Below, one piece after another: positions 1-7,429 of a stretch of 33,986 nt of DNA (position 1 is its first letter; every line of letters begins with the position of its first letter). Below the pieces are notes generated by a model, which saw only the letters and a list, made by a program, of their open reading frames with translations, was not told the DNA's origin and made no database searches. This DNA comes from Bacillota bacterium. Lineage in GTDB: Bacteria > Bacillota > Clostridia > SK-Y3. Where the stretch lies: contig JAKSBV010000381.1 of the NCBI GenBank assembly GCA_022360955.1, positions 1-33,986 on the forward strand. Reading direction: 5' to 3'. Made by a program: the position numbers and the translations under genes.

Positions 1-588
1 ACCTTCTCTAAAACCTTCCGGACAGGGAGCGGAGAGACAAAAGAAGTGATGATGATGAGCAGAAAAGGGGAGGTAGCTTACGGACAGGGAGATGATTTCA
101 AGGCGGTCAGACTGCCGTATGGCAACGAAAAGACGGCGATGTATTGTATACTTCCCGACGAAGCTGCCTCAATCAATCAATTCATAGCGGGGATTGATGA
201 TGCCAAGTGGAACACAATCAAGGAGAGTCTTTCAGAAACAGGGGATGTAACGGTTCAGATCCCGCGATTTAAAATGGAATACGGGATCAAGGATCTAAAG
301 GACAGCTTGACTGCGCTGGGCATGGGTGAAGCCTTTGGTGAGTCTGCCGACTTTTCCGGTATAAGGGGTGGTGTTTGTATAGAGAAGGTACTGCATAAAG
401 CGGTGATTGAAGTCAATGAAGAGGGCAGTGAAGCAGCAGGAGCAACCGTAGTTGCAATAAAAGAATCGGCAATGGAGGAACCGATCACTTTTATTGGGGA
501 CAGACCCTTCGTATTTGTGATCGCAGATGATAAGACGGGTACCGTGTTGTTTGTCGGAAAGTTATGGGATGTGGATGAAAAGCAATAA
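1..588 (+). CDS. Serpin-family protease inhibitor, 3' part (5' end outside window)
   Basis: The reading frame is open from base 1, so the gene starts upstream and only about the last 195 residues are here. The fragment has the serpin C-terminal order: a V-M-M-M strand with a downstream LPY, then a hinge and reactive-centre loop (EEGSEAAGATVV), then F-I-G-D-R-P-F-V-F near the end. The small-residue hinge fits an inhibitory serpin, whose loop inserts into the central beta-sheet after cleavage by the target protease. Lined up with antitrypsin, the P1-P1' bond falls near Ser-Ala in KESAME, but this assignment is approximate. Serpins are sporadic in bacteria and known in some cellulolytic or thermophilic Clostridia. 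Location (secreted, lipoprotein or cellulosomal) cannot be judged because the N-terminus is missing. Confidence 0.9.
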   Translation, partial: TFSKTFRTGSGETKEVMMMSRKGEVAYGQGDDFKAVRLPYGNEKTAMYCILPDEAASINQFIAGIDDAKWNTIKESLSETGDVTVQIPRFKMEYGIKDLKDSLTALGMGEAFGESADFSGIRGGVCIEKVLHKAVIEVNEEGSEAAGATVVAIKESAMEEPITFIGDRPFVFVIADDKTGTVLFVGKLWDVDEKQ

Positions 589-593
589 AAACC

Positions 594-622
594 TTGCGTT
601 TTCATCTAAAATTTGTTAAAAT
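594..622 (+). promoter_or_regulatory. Sigma-A-like promoter for the 630-819 RNA
   Basis: TTGCGT (594-599) and TAAAAT (617-622) are separated by 17 bp, which puts the transcription start near 629-630. No gene starts soon after, so the promoter fits the structured RNA that follows. It begins only six bases after the serpin stop codon. Inferred from sequence only. Confidence 0.5.
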
Positions 623-629
623 ATAAACA

Positions 630-819
630 AAGAGATACCAATTGAATACGGGTTTCTAACCTCAAGGGTATGTTCGTGACCTGAGAGCGAGGAAGGTTGA
701 TATATGATAGTAAGAAGTGGCTGAGGTTGGCGTTCGGCGGAATGTTTAATCCTGGCTGCCCTACTGTTTTATTGTGGTGTGTTAATAAACCCCTTTCCTG
801 TCTTGGGAAAGGGGTTTTT
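630..819 (+). ncRNA. Unidentified structured RNA or leader ahead of aspA-hyd
   Basis: About 190 nt lie between a good promoter and an intrinsic terminator, with no credible ORF. Pairings I can see are AGGGTA with TGCCCT closing the central part, AACCTCA with TGAGGTT inside it, and TTTATT with AATAAA directly abutting the terminator stem. The length, central open stretch and terminator would suit a 6S-like RNA. The position 28 nt before the aspA ribosome binding site would equally suit a riboswitch or attenuator. It lacks the T-box GGGTGGNACCGCG motif, and I do not recognise a known riboswitch core. Identity is unresolved. Confidence 0.4.
787..819 (+). terminator. Intrinsic terminator of the structured RNA
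   Basis: AAACCCCTTTCC (787-798) pairs with GGAAAGGGGTTT (806-817) around a 7-nt loop, a perfect 12-bp stem running into a T tract. It is strong enough to end transcription. It sits between the RNA and aspA, so aspA expression must involve readthrough, regulated antitermination, or a promoter I could not find. Confidence 0.85.
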
Positions 820-863
820 GTAGTTTAAAAGATTTTTTCTATAGTTACGGAGGGGGTGGCGCT

Positions 864-2282
864 ATGCATCATATCCCGAATAGGGCATATCGTGTGGAAA
901 AGGATTTGCTGGGGGAGAAACAGGTGCCGGCAGAGGCATATTATGGCATCCATACCGCCAGAGCGATTGAGAATTTTGCGGTTAGTGCAAAGCCGGTGAA
1001 TCCATATATGATTCAAGCAATGGCTGTGGTTAAAAAAGCTGCGGCAATGACGCACCATAAGCTGGGGCAGCTGCCGCCGGAGATCGCGGATGCCATTATT
1101 GCGGCTTGTGATGAGATTCTCGCCGGAAGCCTTGAAGACCAATTTGTGGTGGATGCATTTCAAGGGGGAGCCGGTACATCCACCAATATGAACGTCAATG
1201 AGGTGGTCGCCAATCGCGCCATTGAGATGTTAGGGGGACAAAAAGGCAATTATGAAGTGGTTCATCCCTTACATCATGTGAATTACTGTCAATCTACCAA
1301 TGATGTATACCCTACGGCCCTTCGAATTGCCGCTATCAATCTGTTGCGACCTTTGAGCGATGCCTTCGCGGCCTTGCAGGAAGCCCTGCAAGAGAAGGAA
1401 AATGAGTTTGCAGATGTGATCAAATTGGGACGCACACAGCTGATGGATGCCCTTCCTATGATGGCGGGCCAGACATTTGGGGCCTATGCAAAGGCCATTG
1501 CAAGAGACCGGTGGCGTCTATATAAGGTGGAAGAAAGATTAAGACAGGTAAATATTGGCGGGACGGCCATCGGCACCGGCATCAATGCGCCGCCGGAGTA
1601 TATATTTACAATGACAGATGTGTTGCAGGAACTGACCGGATTGGGTATTGCCCGCAGTGAATTTCCGATGGATATTACGCAAAACATGGATGTATTTGTG
1701 GAAGTGTCGGGACTTTTAAAAGCAGCGGCGGTTAATGTGATGAAGATTGCCAATGATTTGCGTCTTTTAGCATCCGGGCCGGCAGGAGGGGTTGGAGAGC
1801 TCATCTTGCCGCCGGTGCAGGCGGGTTCCTCTATTATGCCGGGTAAGGTGAACCCGGTCATACCGGAGATGGTGAATCAGGTGGCAATGAGGGTAATAGC
1901 AAACGATGCTTCCATTACGCACGCGGCTATGAGCGGTCAGTTGGAATTGAATGCCTTTGGTCCCCTTATTACGGAAGCACTGTTAGAATCCTTGGAAATG
2001 ATGACAAAGGCAATTGCCCTTTTTGAACATCAATGTGTGCGAGAGATAGGGATCAATGAAAAACAGTGCAAGCAATATGTAGACCGTTCCTCTGCCCTTG
2101 CAACAGCCCTTGTTTATCATATCGGATATGACAGGGCTTCGGAGATAGCCAAAAAGGCCCAAAAAGAACAGAAGACAATCCGGCAGGTGTTAATGGATGA
2201 AGAAATAATGACGGAAGAAAAGATAGAGCAGATTCTGAACCCTTATCAGGTGACCAAGCCGGGGATACCGGGAGGGGATTAG
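864..2282 (+). CDS. aspA: Aspartate ammonia-lyase (aspartase)
   Basis: The 472-residue product belongs to the fumarase/aspartase superfamily and would convert L-aspartate to fumarate and ammonium in the cytoplasm. Visible motifs are GTSTNMNVNEV, GRTQLMDALP, and the flexible catalytic loop GSSIMPGKVNP at residues 321-331. The loop is followed by VIPE, the aspartase-type continuation, where fumarases usually have TQCE. The length matches the family. The ATG follows a strong SD (GGAGGGGG) at a suitable distance. It heads the row aspA-hydF-hydG. An aspartase next to hydrogenase maturation genes recurs in Clostridia, and ammonium is a proposed nitrogen source for the dithiomethylamine bridge of the H-cluster, which gives a plausible reason for the linkage. 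A fumarase role is less likely. Confidence 0.88.
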   Translation: MHHIPNRAYRVEKDLLGEKQVPAEAYYGIHTARAIENFAVSAKPVNPYMIQAMAVVKKAAAMTHHKLGQLPPEIADAIIAACDEILAGSLEDQFVVDAFQGGAGTSTNMNVNEVVANRAIEMLGGQKGNYEVVHPLHHVNYCQSTNDVYPTALRIAAINLLRPLSDAFAALQEALQEKENEFADVIKLGRTQLMDALPMMAGQTFGAYAKAIARDRWRLYKVEERLRQVNIGGTAIGTGINAPPEYIFTMTDVLQELTGLGIARSEFPMDITQNMDVFVEVSGLLKAAAVNVMKIANDLRLLASGPAGGVGELILPPVQAGSSIMPGKVNPVIPEMVNQVAMRVIANDASITHAAMSGQLELNAFGPLITEALLESLEMMTKAIALFEHQCVREIGINEKQCKQYVDRSSALATALVYHIGYDRASEIAKKAQKEQKTIRQVLMDEEIMTEEKIEQILNPYQVTKPGIPGGD

Positions 2283-2374
2283 TTGATAGTGGGTGGTGGG
2301 TAGGATACAGGTGGATTGACAGGTCAAAGGAAGATAGAGGGATAGATAGAATCTAGTTGAGGGAGGAAAAGGAG

Positions 2375-3631
2375 ATGGGGTTGAATGAGACGCCTCGTGC
2401 CAACAGGGTGCATATTGCGATTTTCGGCAGGCGTAATGCCGGGAAGTCCAGTTTGATCAATGCCTTGACAGGGCAGGAGATTGCAGTGGTTTCCCCTGTG
2501 AAGGGGACGACTACGGATCCGGTTTACAAGGCGATGGAACTGCTGCCCATAGGGCCTGTGGTGCTGATTGATACTGCGGGGCTGGATGATGAAGGAGAGC
2601 TGGGTGCACTTCGCAGGAAAAAGACGCTGGAGGTATTGCATAAAACGGATTTAGCTGTTGTGGTGATTGATGCTGCTATCGGTGCGACGGATTTTGAACA
2701 GGCCATTGTGCGGCAAATAAAGCAAAAAAATATTCCCGTTGTAGGTGCTGTGAATAAAATAGATAAAGAGGACACGGCACAAGGGATGCTAAAAGACTAT
2801 GAAGCCCTATTGGGCATTCCGCTCAATGCTGTTTCCGCCATGAGCGGAAAGGGGATTTCTCAACTGAAAAAAGCCATTATTCAAGCGTTACCGGAAGATG
2901 AAGAAAAATTTAAAATTGTTGCGGATTTGATATCGCCGGGAGATTTTGTCGTGCTGGTCGTTCCGATTGACAAGGCGGCACCGAAAGGCAGATTAATTCT
3001 TCCCCAGCAGCAGACCATTAGGGATGTTTTGGAAAGTGATGCCATGGCTGTTGTGACAAAAGAATATGAACTTAAAGAAACACTGGAGAACCTGGGGAAG
3101 AAACCGCGGTTGGTGATCACGGATTCACAGGCATTTCTAAAGGTTGCTGCCGACACCCCTAAAGATATCCCGCTGACATCCTTTTCTATTCTTTTTGCAC
3201 GCAATAAAGGGGATTTGACGGAATTGGTGAAGGGCGCGAAAAGGATTGAAACCCTGCAAGACGGTGATAAAGTGTTAATTGCCGAAGCCTGTACCCACCA
3301 TCGCCAGGCCGATGATATCGGGCGAGTCAAAATTCCAAGGTGGCTCCGACAGAGGACAGGAAAGCGGCTGCAACTTGAGTTTGCCAGCGGAGTACAATTT
3401 CCGCAAAATATACGGGACTATGCTTTAATCGTGCATTGCGGCGGGTGCATGCTCAACAGGAGGGCCATGCAGTACCGCATAGAGCAAGCGGTTCGGGCGA
3501 ACGTGCCGATTGTCAATTATGGGGTTCTCATTGCTTATGTGCAAGGTATTTTGGGAAGGGCCATTGCTCCGTTTCCGTCGGCACAAATGGCATGGGAAAA
3601 GCGTGAGGAAGAGACTAAATATCATTCATAA
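2375..3631 (+). CDS. hydF: [FeFe]-hydrogenase H-cluster maturation GTPase HydF
   Basis: HydF is the GTPase scaffold that carries the 2Fe precursor and delivers it to apo-hydrogenase. The N-terminal GTPase domain has the P-loop GRRNAGKSS (residues 18-26), DTAG and NKID. The C-terminal cluster domain has the family ligands C306-T-H308 and H354-C355-G-G-C358. The 418-residue length is normal. I chose the ATG at 2375, preceded by GGGAGG eight bases upstream, over an in-frame TTG at 2357 that lies before that SD. It is separated from aspA by about 90 bp with no terminator, and hydG follows after 55 bp, so the three are probably cotranscribed. Confidence 0.95.
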   Translation: MGLNETPRANRVHIAIFGRRNAGKSSLINALTGQEIAVVSPVKGTTTDPVYKAMELLPIGPVVLIDTAGLDDEGELGALRRKKTLEVLHKTDLAVVVIDAAIGATDFEQAIVRQIKQKNIPVVGAVNKIDKEDTAQGMLKDYEALLGIPLNAVSAMSGKGISQLKKAIIQALPEDEEKFKIVADLISPGDFVVLVVPIDKAAPKGRLILPQQQTIRDVLESDAMAVVTKEYELKETLENLGKKPRLVITDSQAFLKVAADTPKDIPLTSFSILFARNKGDLTELVKGAKRIETLQDGDKVLIAEACTHHRQADDIGRVKIPRWLRQRTGKRLQLEFASGVQFPQNIRDYALIVHCGGCMLNRRAMQYRIEQAVRANVPIVNYGVLIAYVQGILGRAIAPFPSAQMAWEKREEETKYHS

Positions 3632-3686
3632 CATTTATGTTGCCGAATAGATGACCATAGGGGTTTAAAGTATAAGGGAGGGTTTT

Positions 3687-5090
3687 ATGATGGATCATGG
3701 GACGCAAAAAGCGGATTTTATCAAAGATGATGTGATTTTTGCTGCGTTGGAAAAGGGGAAGAGAGCAGGCGCTGAGGATGTTAAAAAAATTATTGAGAAG
3801 GGAAGAATGTCAAAAGGGCTAGAGGTTGAGGAAGTTGCGGCTCTTCTGCAAATCAATGACCCTTCTCTGGAAGAAAAGCTTTTTGAAGCGGCCAAAGAAG
3901 TGAAAGAAACCATTTACGGCACGAGGATCGTTATGTTTGCACCGTTATACGTTTCGAATTATTGTGTCAATAACTGTGCATATTGCGGCTATAAATGCGG
4001 TAATCGTTTTACAAGAAGACGGCTGACCGATGATGAAATCAGGAAAGAAGCAGAAATTATCGAAAATCTCGGACACAAAAGAATTGCTTTGGAAGCAGGG
4101 GAGGATGACCGAAACTGTCCCGTTGAGTATATTCTGCATGCCATGGATGTGATTTATAATACCAAGCTGCAAAACGGAAGTATTCGTCGCATCAATGTCA
4201 ATATTGCGGCGACAACGGTAGAAAACTACAAGGAGCTGAAGGAAGCGGGGATCGGCACGTATATTCTGTTCCAAGAGACATATCACCGGGCGACCTATGG
4301 GAAAGTGCATCCTGCCGGACCGAAAAGCGATTACGACTATCACCTCACAGCCATGGACAGAGCGATGGAAGCGGGGATTGACGATGTAGGAGTCGGTGCA
4401 TTATTCGGCTTATATGATTACAAATATGAAGTGCTGGGCCTTATGCTTCATAAAGAGCACTTGGAGCGCCAATACGGCGTAGGGCCGCATACCATTTCCG
4501 TACCTAGAATGAGACCGGCACAGGACGTATCGTTAGAAAATTATCCATATTTGGTATCGGATGACGCCTTCAAAAGAATTGTTGCCATTTTGAGATTGTC
4601 AGTACCTTATACGGGCATTATTTTATCTACCCGGGAAGAGCCGGGATTCAGAGAAGAAGTGATTAAACTCGGTGTTTCACAGATTAGTGCGGGTTCATGT
4701 ACCGGGGTCGGCGGCTATAAAGAGCACGAAGAGGGGAACGATGAACCCCAGTTTGAATTGGCGGACCACAGAACCCCTGATGAGATTATAAAGACCTTAT
4801 GCAAGCAGGGATATATGCCGAGCTATTGTACGGCATGTTACAGGACTGGCAGAACAGGGGACCGTTTTATGCAATTTGCCAAAAGCGGCAAAATTCATAA
4901 TCTCTGTTATCCCAATGCGATGATGACCTTCAAAGAATATCTGGAAGATTATGCCGATGATGAATTGAAGGCCTTGGGCAACAAGGTGATTGAAGAAAAC
5001 CTTGAGAATATTCCCCATGAAAAGATGAGAGAACAGACCAAAGATCGCCTGAAGCGGATTGAAAACGGAACGAGAGATCTGTTTTTTTAG
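3687..5090 (+). CDS. hydG: [FeFe]-hydrogenase maturase HydG, radical SAM tyrosine lyase
   Basis: HydG cleaves tyrosine to p-cresol and dehydroglycine and makes the CO and CN- ligands of the H-cluster as an Fe(CO)2CN-cysteine synthon. Both cluster sites are complete: the radical-SAM CX3CX2C at C93, C97 and C100 (CVNNCAYC), and the C-terminal CX2CX22C at C381, C384 and C407 that binds the auxiliary cluster with the dangler iron. The length (467 aa) is typical. The ATG at 3687 follows AAGGGAGG; a second ATG at 3690 is possible. The protein is cytoplasmic and oxygen-sensitive, which supports a strict anaerobe. No hydrogenase structural gene is in the window. Confidence 0.96.
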   Translation: MMDHGTQKADFIKDDVIFAALEKGKRAGAEDVKKIIEKGRMSKGLEVEEVAALLQINDPSLEEKLFEAAKEVKETIYGTRIVMFAPLYVSNYCVNNCAYCGYKCGNRFTRRRLTDDEIRKEAEIIENLGHKRIALEAGEDDRNCPVEYILHAMDVIYNTKLQNGSIRRINVNIAATTVENYKELKEAGIGTYILFQETYHRATYGKVHPAGPKSDYDYHLTAMDRAMEAGIDDVGVGALFGLYDYKYEVLGLMLHKEHLERQYGVGPHTISVPRMRPAQDVSLENYPYLVSDDAFKRIVAILRLSVPYTGIILSTREEPGFREEVIKLGVSQISAGSCTGVGGYKEHEEGNDEPQFELADHRTPDEIIKTLCKQGYMPSYCTACYRTGRTGDRFMQFAKSGKIHNLCYPNAMMTFKEYLEDYADDELKALGNKVIEENLENIPHEKMREQTKDRLKRIENGTRDLFF

Positions 5091-5280
5091 ATTAGTTCGG
5101 AGCGTGGGGCGCGGAGCCGGGCGTTTTGAGTTTGGAGGTTCAAGATAGCGGCTTTGATATCGGGTAGAGTATTTGAAGATGACGCGGGGGTCGTTTCATC
5201 GCTTTGCTTTTGATTTCTCGGCTATCCTTCGAAAAGGCCCAAATCTTGCGTCCCCATCACTCTGCTGCTTTGAGCTTGAC

Positions 5281-5326
5281 GGTAATGTGTTTAGTATTAT
5301 GTATGCTGTACACACAACACATTTCC
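5281..5326 (+). promoter_or_regulatory. Inverted repeat and possible promoter in the hydG-hydE gap
   Basis: GGTAATGTGTT (5281-5291) and AACACATTTCC (5316-5326) form an inverted repeat matching at 10 of 11 positions, with a 24-bp spacer. TTGACG (5276-5281) abuts its left arm, and a poor -10 (TATGTA, 5298-5303) could sit in the spacer. This could be an operator-covered promoter for hydE. The rest of the 5091-5360 gap holds no gene I can recognise. Confidence 0.35.
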
Positions 5327-5360
5327 AAACCCCAAACTATTAAAAAATGAGGTATGTCTT

Positions 5361-6437
5361 ATGCGAGCATTGCTGAATAAGTTATATGACGAAAATCATT
5401 TAACAAAAGAAGAAATCATTTATTTACTTCAAAACTTGGATGACGAACATCAAAAAATACTGTTTGAGTATGCCCGTCAGACGCGGTTAAAATATTATGG
5501 CAATAAAGTTTATATGAGGGGGCTCATTGAGTTTTCCAACATATGCAAACAGGAATGTCTCTACTGCGGTATTCGGGCGTCCAATACCAAGGCGGACAGA
5601 TATCGTTTATCGCCGGAAGAAATCATTCATTGTTGTGAAACGGGCTATCAATTGGGGTACAGGACCTTTGTATTGCAAAGCGGCGAAGATTTTTGGTATA
5701 CGGAGGAGAAATTAATTGAGATTATACAAAGCATCAAAGCATTGTTTTCGGATGCAGCGATTACCCTTTCAATAGGGGAGAGAAGCTATGAGGTGTATAA
5801 AAACCTTTTTGAAGCCGGGGTGGATCGGTTCTTATTGAGACATGAAACAGCGTCTCGGGGATTATACGAGAAATTACACCCGGGCATGAGCTTTGACAAT
5901 CGCAGAAACTGCTTACAGGTATTGAAAAAAATCGGCTATCAGGTAGGCGCGGGATTTATGGTTGGGCTGCCGGAGCAGACAGCCGAGGATTTGGCAGAGG
6001 ACCTGTGTTTTCTAAAACAGCTGGATCCCGACATGATTGGCATTGGGCCCTATATTCCCCATTGTGAGACACCCCTTAAAGGTTCAAAGGGCGGGACGGT
6101 GGACGATACCCTTGTCATGCTGGCCTTGACGCGATTATTGATACCGGAATGCTTATTGCCCTCTACTACCGCCATGGGTACGTTAGATCCGAAGGGCAGA
6201 GAGAAGGCGTTAAACGCAGGGGCCAATGTGGTTATGCCAAATCTTTCCCCCATAGCGGTCAGGGCCAAGTATGCGTTATATGAAAATAAAATATGTACGG
6301 GAGATGAAGCCGCCCATTGCAGACAGTGCATTGAGAGAAGAATTCGCTCAATCGGACTTGAGGTAGATATGGGCCGGGGAGACAGCCTAAAACACAAAAG
6401 GGGTCAGGCTTCACAATTACACAGTTATTTGATATAA
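5361..6437 (+). CDS. hydE: [FeFe]-hydrogenase maturase HydE, radical SAM; 3' end replaced by transposon sequence
   Basis: HydE acts on the HydG-derived Fe synthon on the way to the diiron core. The radical-SAM CX3CX2C is C62, C66, C69 (CKQECLYC). Near the C-terminus C312, C320 and C323 reproduce the CX7CX2C second-cluster site of Thermotoga HydE, which is not essential in all family members. The length is 358 aa. The last 14 or so codons, from K345 on, are encoded by the left end of the RAYT element inserted at 6398, and the TAA stop lies in element DNA. The conserved core ends just before, so the protein is probably functional with a foreign tail. The start ATG has a modest SD (TGAGG). A separate promoter from hydFG is possible. 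Confidence 0.94.
   Translation: MRALLNKLYDENHLTKEEIIYLLQNLDDEHQKILFEYARQTRLKYYGNKVYMRGLIEFSNICKQECLYCGIRASNTKADRYRLSPEEIIHCCETGYQLGYRTFVLQSGEDFWYTEEKLIEIIQSIKALFSDAAITLSIGERSYEVYKNLFEAGVDRFLLRHETASRGLYEKLHPGMSFDNRRNCLQVLKKIGYQVGAGFMVGLPEQTAEDLAEDLCFLKQLDPDMIGIGPYIPHCETPLKGSKGGTVDDTLVMLALTRLLIPECLLPSTTAMGTLDPKGREKALNAGANVVMPNLSPIAVRAKYALYENKICTGDEAAHCRQCIERRIRSIGLEVDMGRGDSLKHKRGQASQLHSYLI
6398..6422 (+). repeat. Left terminal inverted repeat of RAYT element 1
   Basis: 25 bp, exactly complementary to 7336-7360. Also found at 9025-9048 with the first base missing or changed. It lies inside the hydE reading frame. Confidence 0.9.
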
Positions 6438-6438
6438 T
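6410..6438 (+). promoter_or_regulatory. Promoter of the RAYT gene, partly inside the left repeat
   Basis: TTCACA (6410-6415, within the inverted repeat) and a perfect TATAAT (6433-6438) are spaced 17 bp. The transposase ATG follows at 6467 with AAAGGA upstream. The element therefore carries part of its own promoter in its end, and the -10 overlaps the hydE stop codon. Confidence 0.6.
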
Positions 6439-6466
6439 AGGAAAAAAAGATAAAGGATGAAAAGAT

Positions 6467-7354
6467 ATGGCGAGAAAACCAAGGATACATTACGAAGGGG
6501 CGTTATATCATGTGATGTGTAGAGGTAATAATAAAGAAAAAGTCTTTGAAAGCAGTGAAGATAAAAGGGAATATTTAAAGATTATCAAGATGTATAAGGA
6601 AAAGCTGGAGTTTAATTTGTATGCCTATTGTATTATGGACAATCATGCACATTTGTTAATACAAATACGGCATACGCCGCTTTCCGTTATCATGCAGAGA
6701 ATTCAACAGGTGTATACGCAAAGATATAATAAAAGGTATGAAAGAACAGGTCATGTATTTGAGCAGAGGTACCAAGCTAAGCTGTGCCAAGAAGATCAAT
6801 ATCTATTGAGTTTAATAAGATATATACATAAAAATCCAAAAGAAGCTAAGATAAAAGAGGGAATAAAATATAATTGGAGCAGCCACTTGGAGTATATAGG
6901 CGATCGGGAAAGGAATGTAACGGATATTGCCTTTCCCTTGTTATTATTTTCGAAAAATAGACAGAAGGCAGTAAAAGAATACCTGGCATTTATGGAAGAG
7001 GAAGAGAATGAGAATTTTAAAGAGTGGGAAGAAACAAATGCAGGCCAAGAGCAAAAAGAGAAGAAGGCAAAGAAAAGGGATAGTAAAGAATTAATCGAAA
7101 TCATAGAAAATAAAAGTGAAATTAAAATAGCAGATATAAGAGGCAGATCACTAAAAAGAGATGTAGCGGCAAAGCGGAAGATAGTTGTGTTTATACTTAA
7201 AAACTATAGCAATAGCACCAATAAGGAAATAAGTGAAATTTTAGGGTTAAGTCAGCAGGCAATAACAAATATATTAAATAGAGGTCTAGAAAACGTTGGC
7301 GTTTTTAGGGAAACCTATGATCGGTTAGTCGAATTGTGTAATTGTGAAGCCTGA
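6467..7354 (+). CDS. REP-associated tyrosine transposase (RAYT, Y1_Tnp family)
   Basis: This single-strand DNA transposase (295 aa) has the RAYT N-terminus YHVMCRGNN, the metal-binding HUH motif H60-A-H62 (MDNHAHLLI) and the catalytic tyrosine Y119 in YIHKNP. Residues about 180-215 are a charged linker. The last 90 residues resemble the DnaA-C-like helix-turn-helix seen in some members (EISEILGLSQQAITNIL). The gene looks intact and is the likely source of mobility for the 25-bp-ended elements here. Its final residues LCNCEA and stop are encoded in the right inverted repeat. Codon use is more AT-rich than in the neighbouring hyd genes, consistent with acquisition. Confidence 0.93.
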   Translation: MARKPRIHYEGALYHVMCRGNNKEKVFESSEDKREYLKIIKMYKEKLEFNLYAYCIMDNHAHLLIQIRHTPLSVIMQRIQQVYTQRYNKRYERTGHVFEQRYQAKLCQEDQYLLSLIRYIHKNPKEAKIKEGIKYNWSSHLEYIGDRERNVTDIAFPLLLFSKNRQKAVKEYLAFMEEEENENFKEWEETNAGQEQKEKKAKKRDSKELIEIIENKSEIKIADIRGRSLKRDVAAKRKIVVFILKNYSNSTNKEISEILGLSQQAITNILNRGLENVGVFRETYDRLVELCNCEA

Positions 7355-7360
7355 CCCCTT
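7336..7360 (-). repeat. Right terminal inverted repeat of RAYT element 1
   Basis: Exact reverse complement of 6398-6422. It encodes the transposase C-terminus and stop. A promoter starts seven bases beyond it. Confidence 0.9.
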
Positions 7361-7366
7361 CTTTTA

Positions 7367-7395
7367 TTGACTATACTCATTTTAAGTGATATGAT
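7367..7395 (+). promoter_or_regulatory. Promoter of the MFS gene
   Basis: TTGACT (7367-7372) and TATGAT (7390-7395) are spaced 17 bp, 35 bp before the MFS start. It begins seven bases after the transposon's right end. Confidence 0.65.
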
Positions 7396-7429
7396 TTCTT
7401 TTGAAAAGTAAAAATATGGGGGTTACACA

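Larger units (their letters stand above)
6398..7360 (+). mobile_element. RAYT-type transposon with 25-bp terminal inverted repeats
   Basis: A 963-bp unit is bounded by perfect 25-bp inverted repeats (6398-6422 and 7336-7360; core GGGGTCAGGCTTCACAAT) and contains a single Y1-transposase gene. No target-site duplication is evident, as expected for HUH/Y1 enzymes. The left repeat supplies the last codons of hydE and the -35 of the transposase promoter. The right repeat encodes the last residues and stop codon of the transposase. The same ends bound a decayed copy at 9025-9604. Confidence 0.85.

Noticed and set aside
630-819. T-box or known metabolite riboswitch ahead of aspA
   Set aside because: The T-box GGGTGGNACCGCG motif is absent and no known aptamer core was recognised; kept as an unidentified RNA.
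818-845. Possible aspA promoter TTGTAG-N16-TATAGT
   Set aside because: Transcription would start inside the aspA SD, leaving no leader, and the -35 is weak.
2316-2327. Palindrome TTGACAGGTCAA between aspA and hydF
   Set aside because: Only 12 bp, no promoter beside it and no second copy seen; likely chance.
5527-5715. 62-codon ORF inside hydE in another frame
   Set aside because: Overlaps conserved radical-SAM coding sequence; shadow frame.
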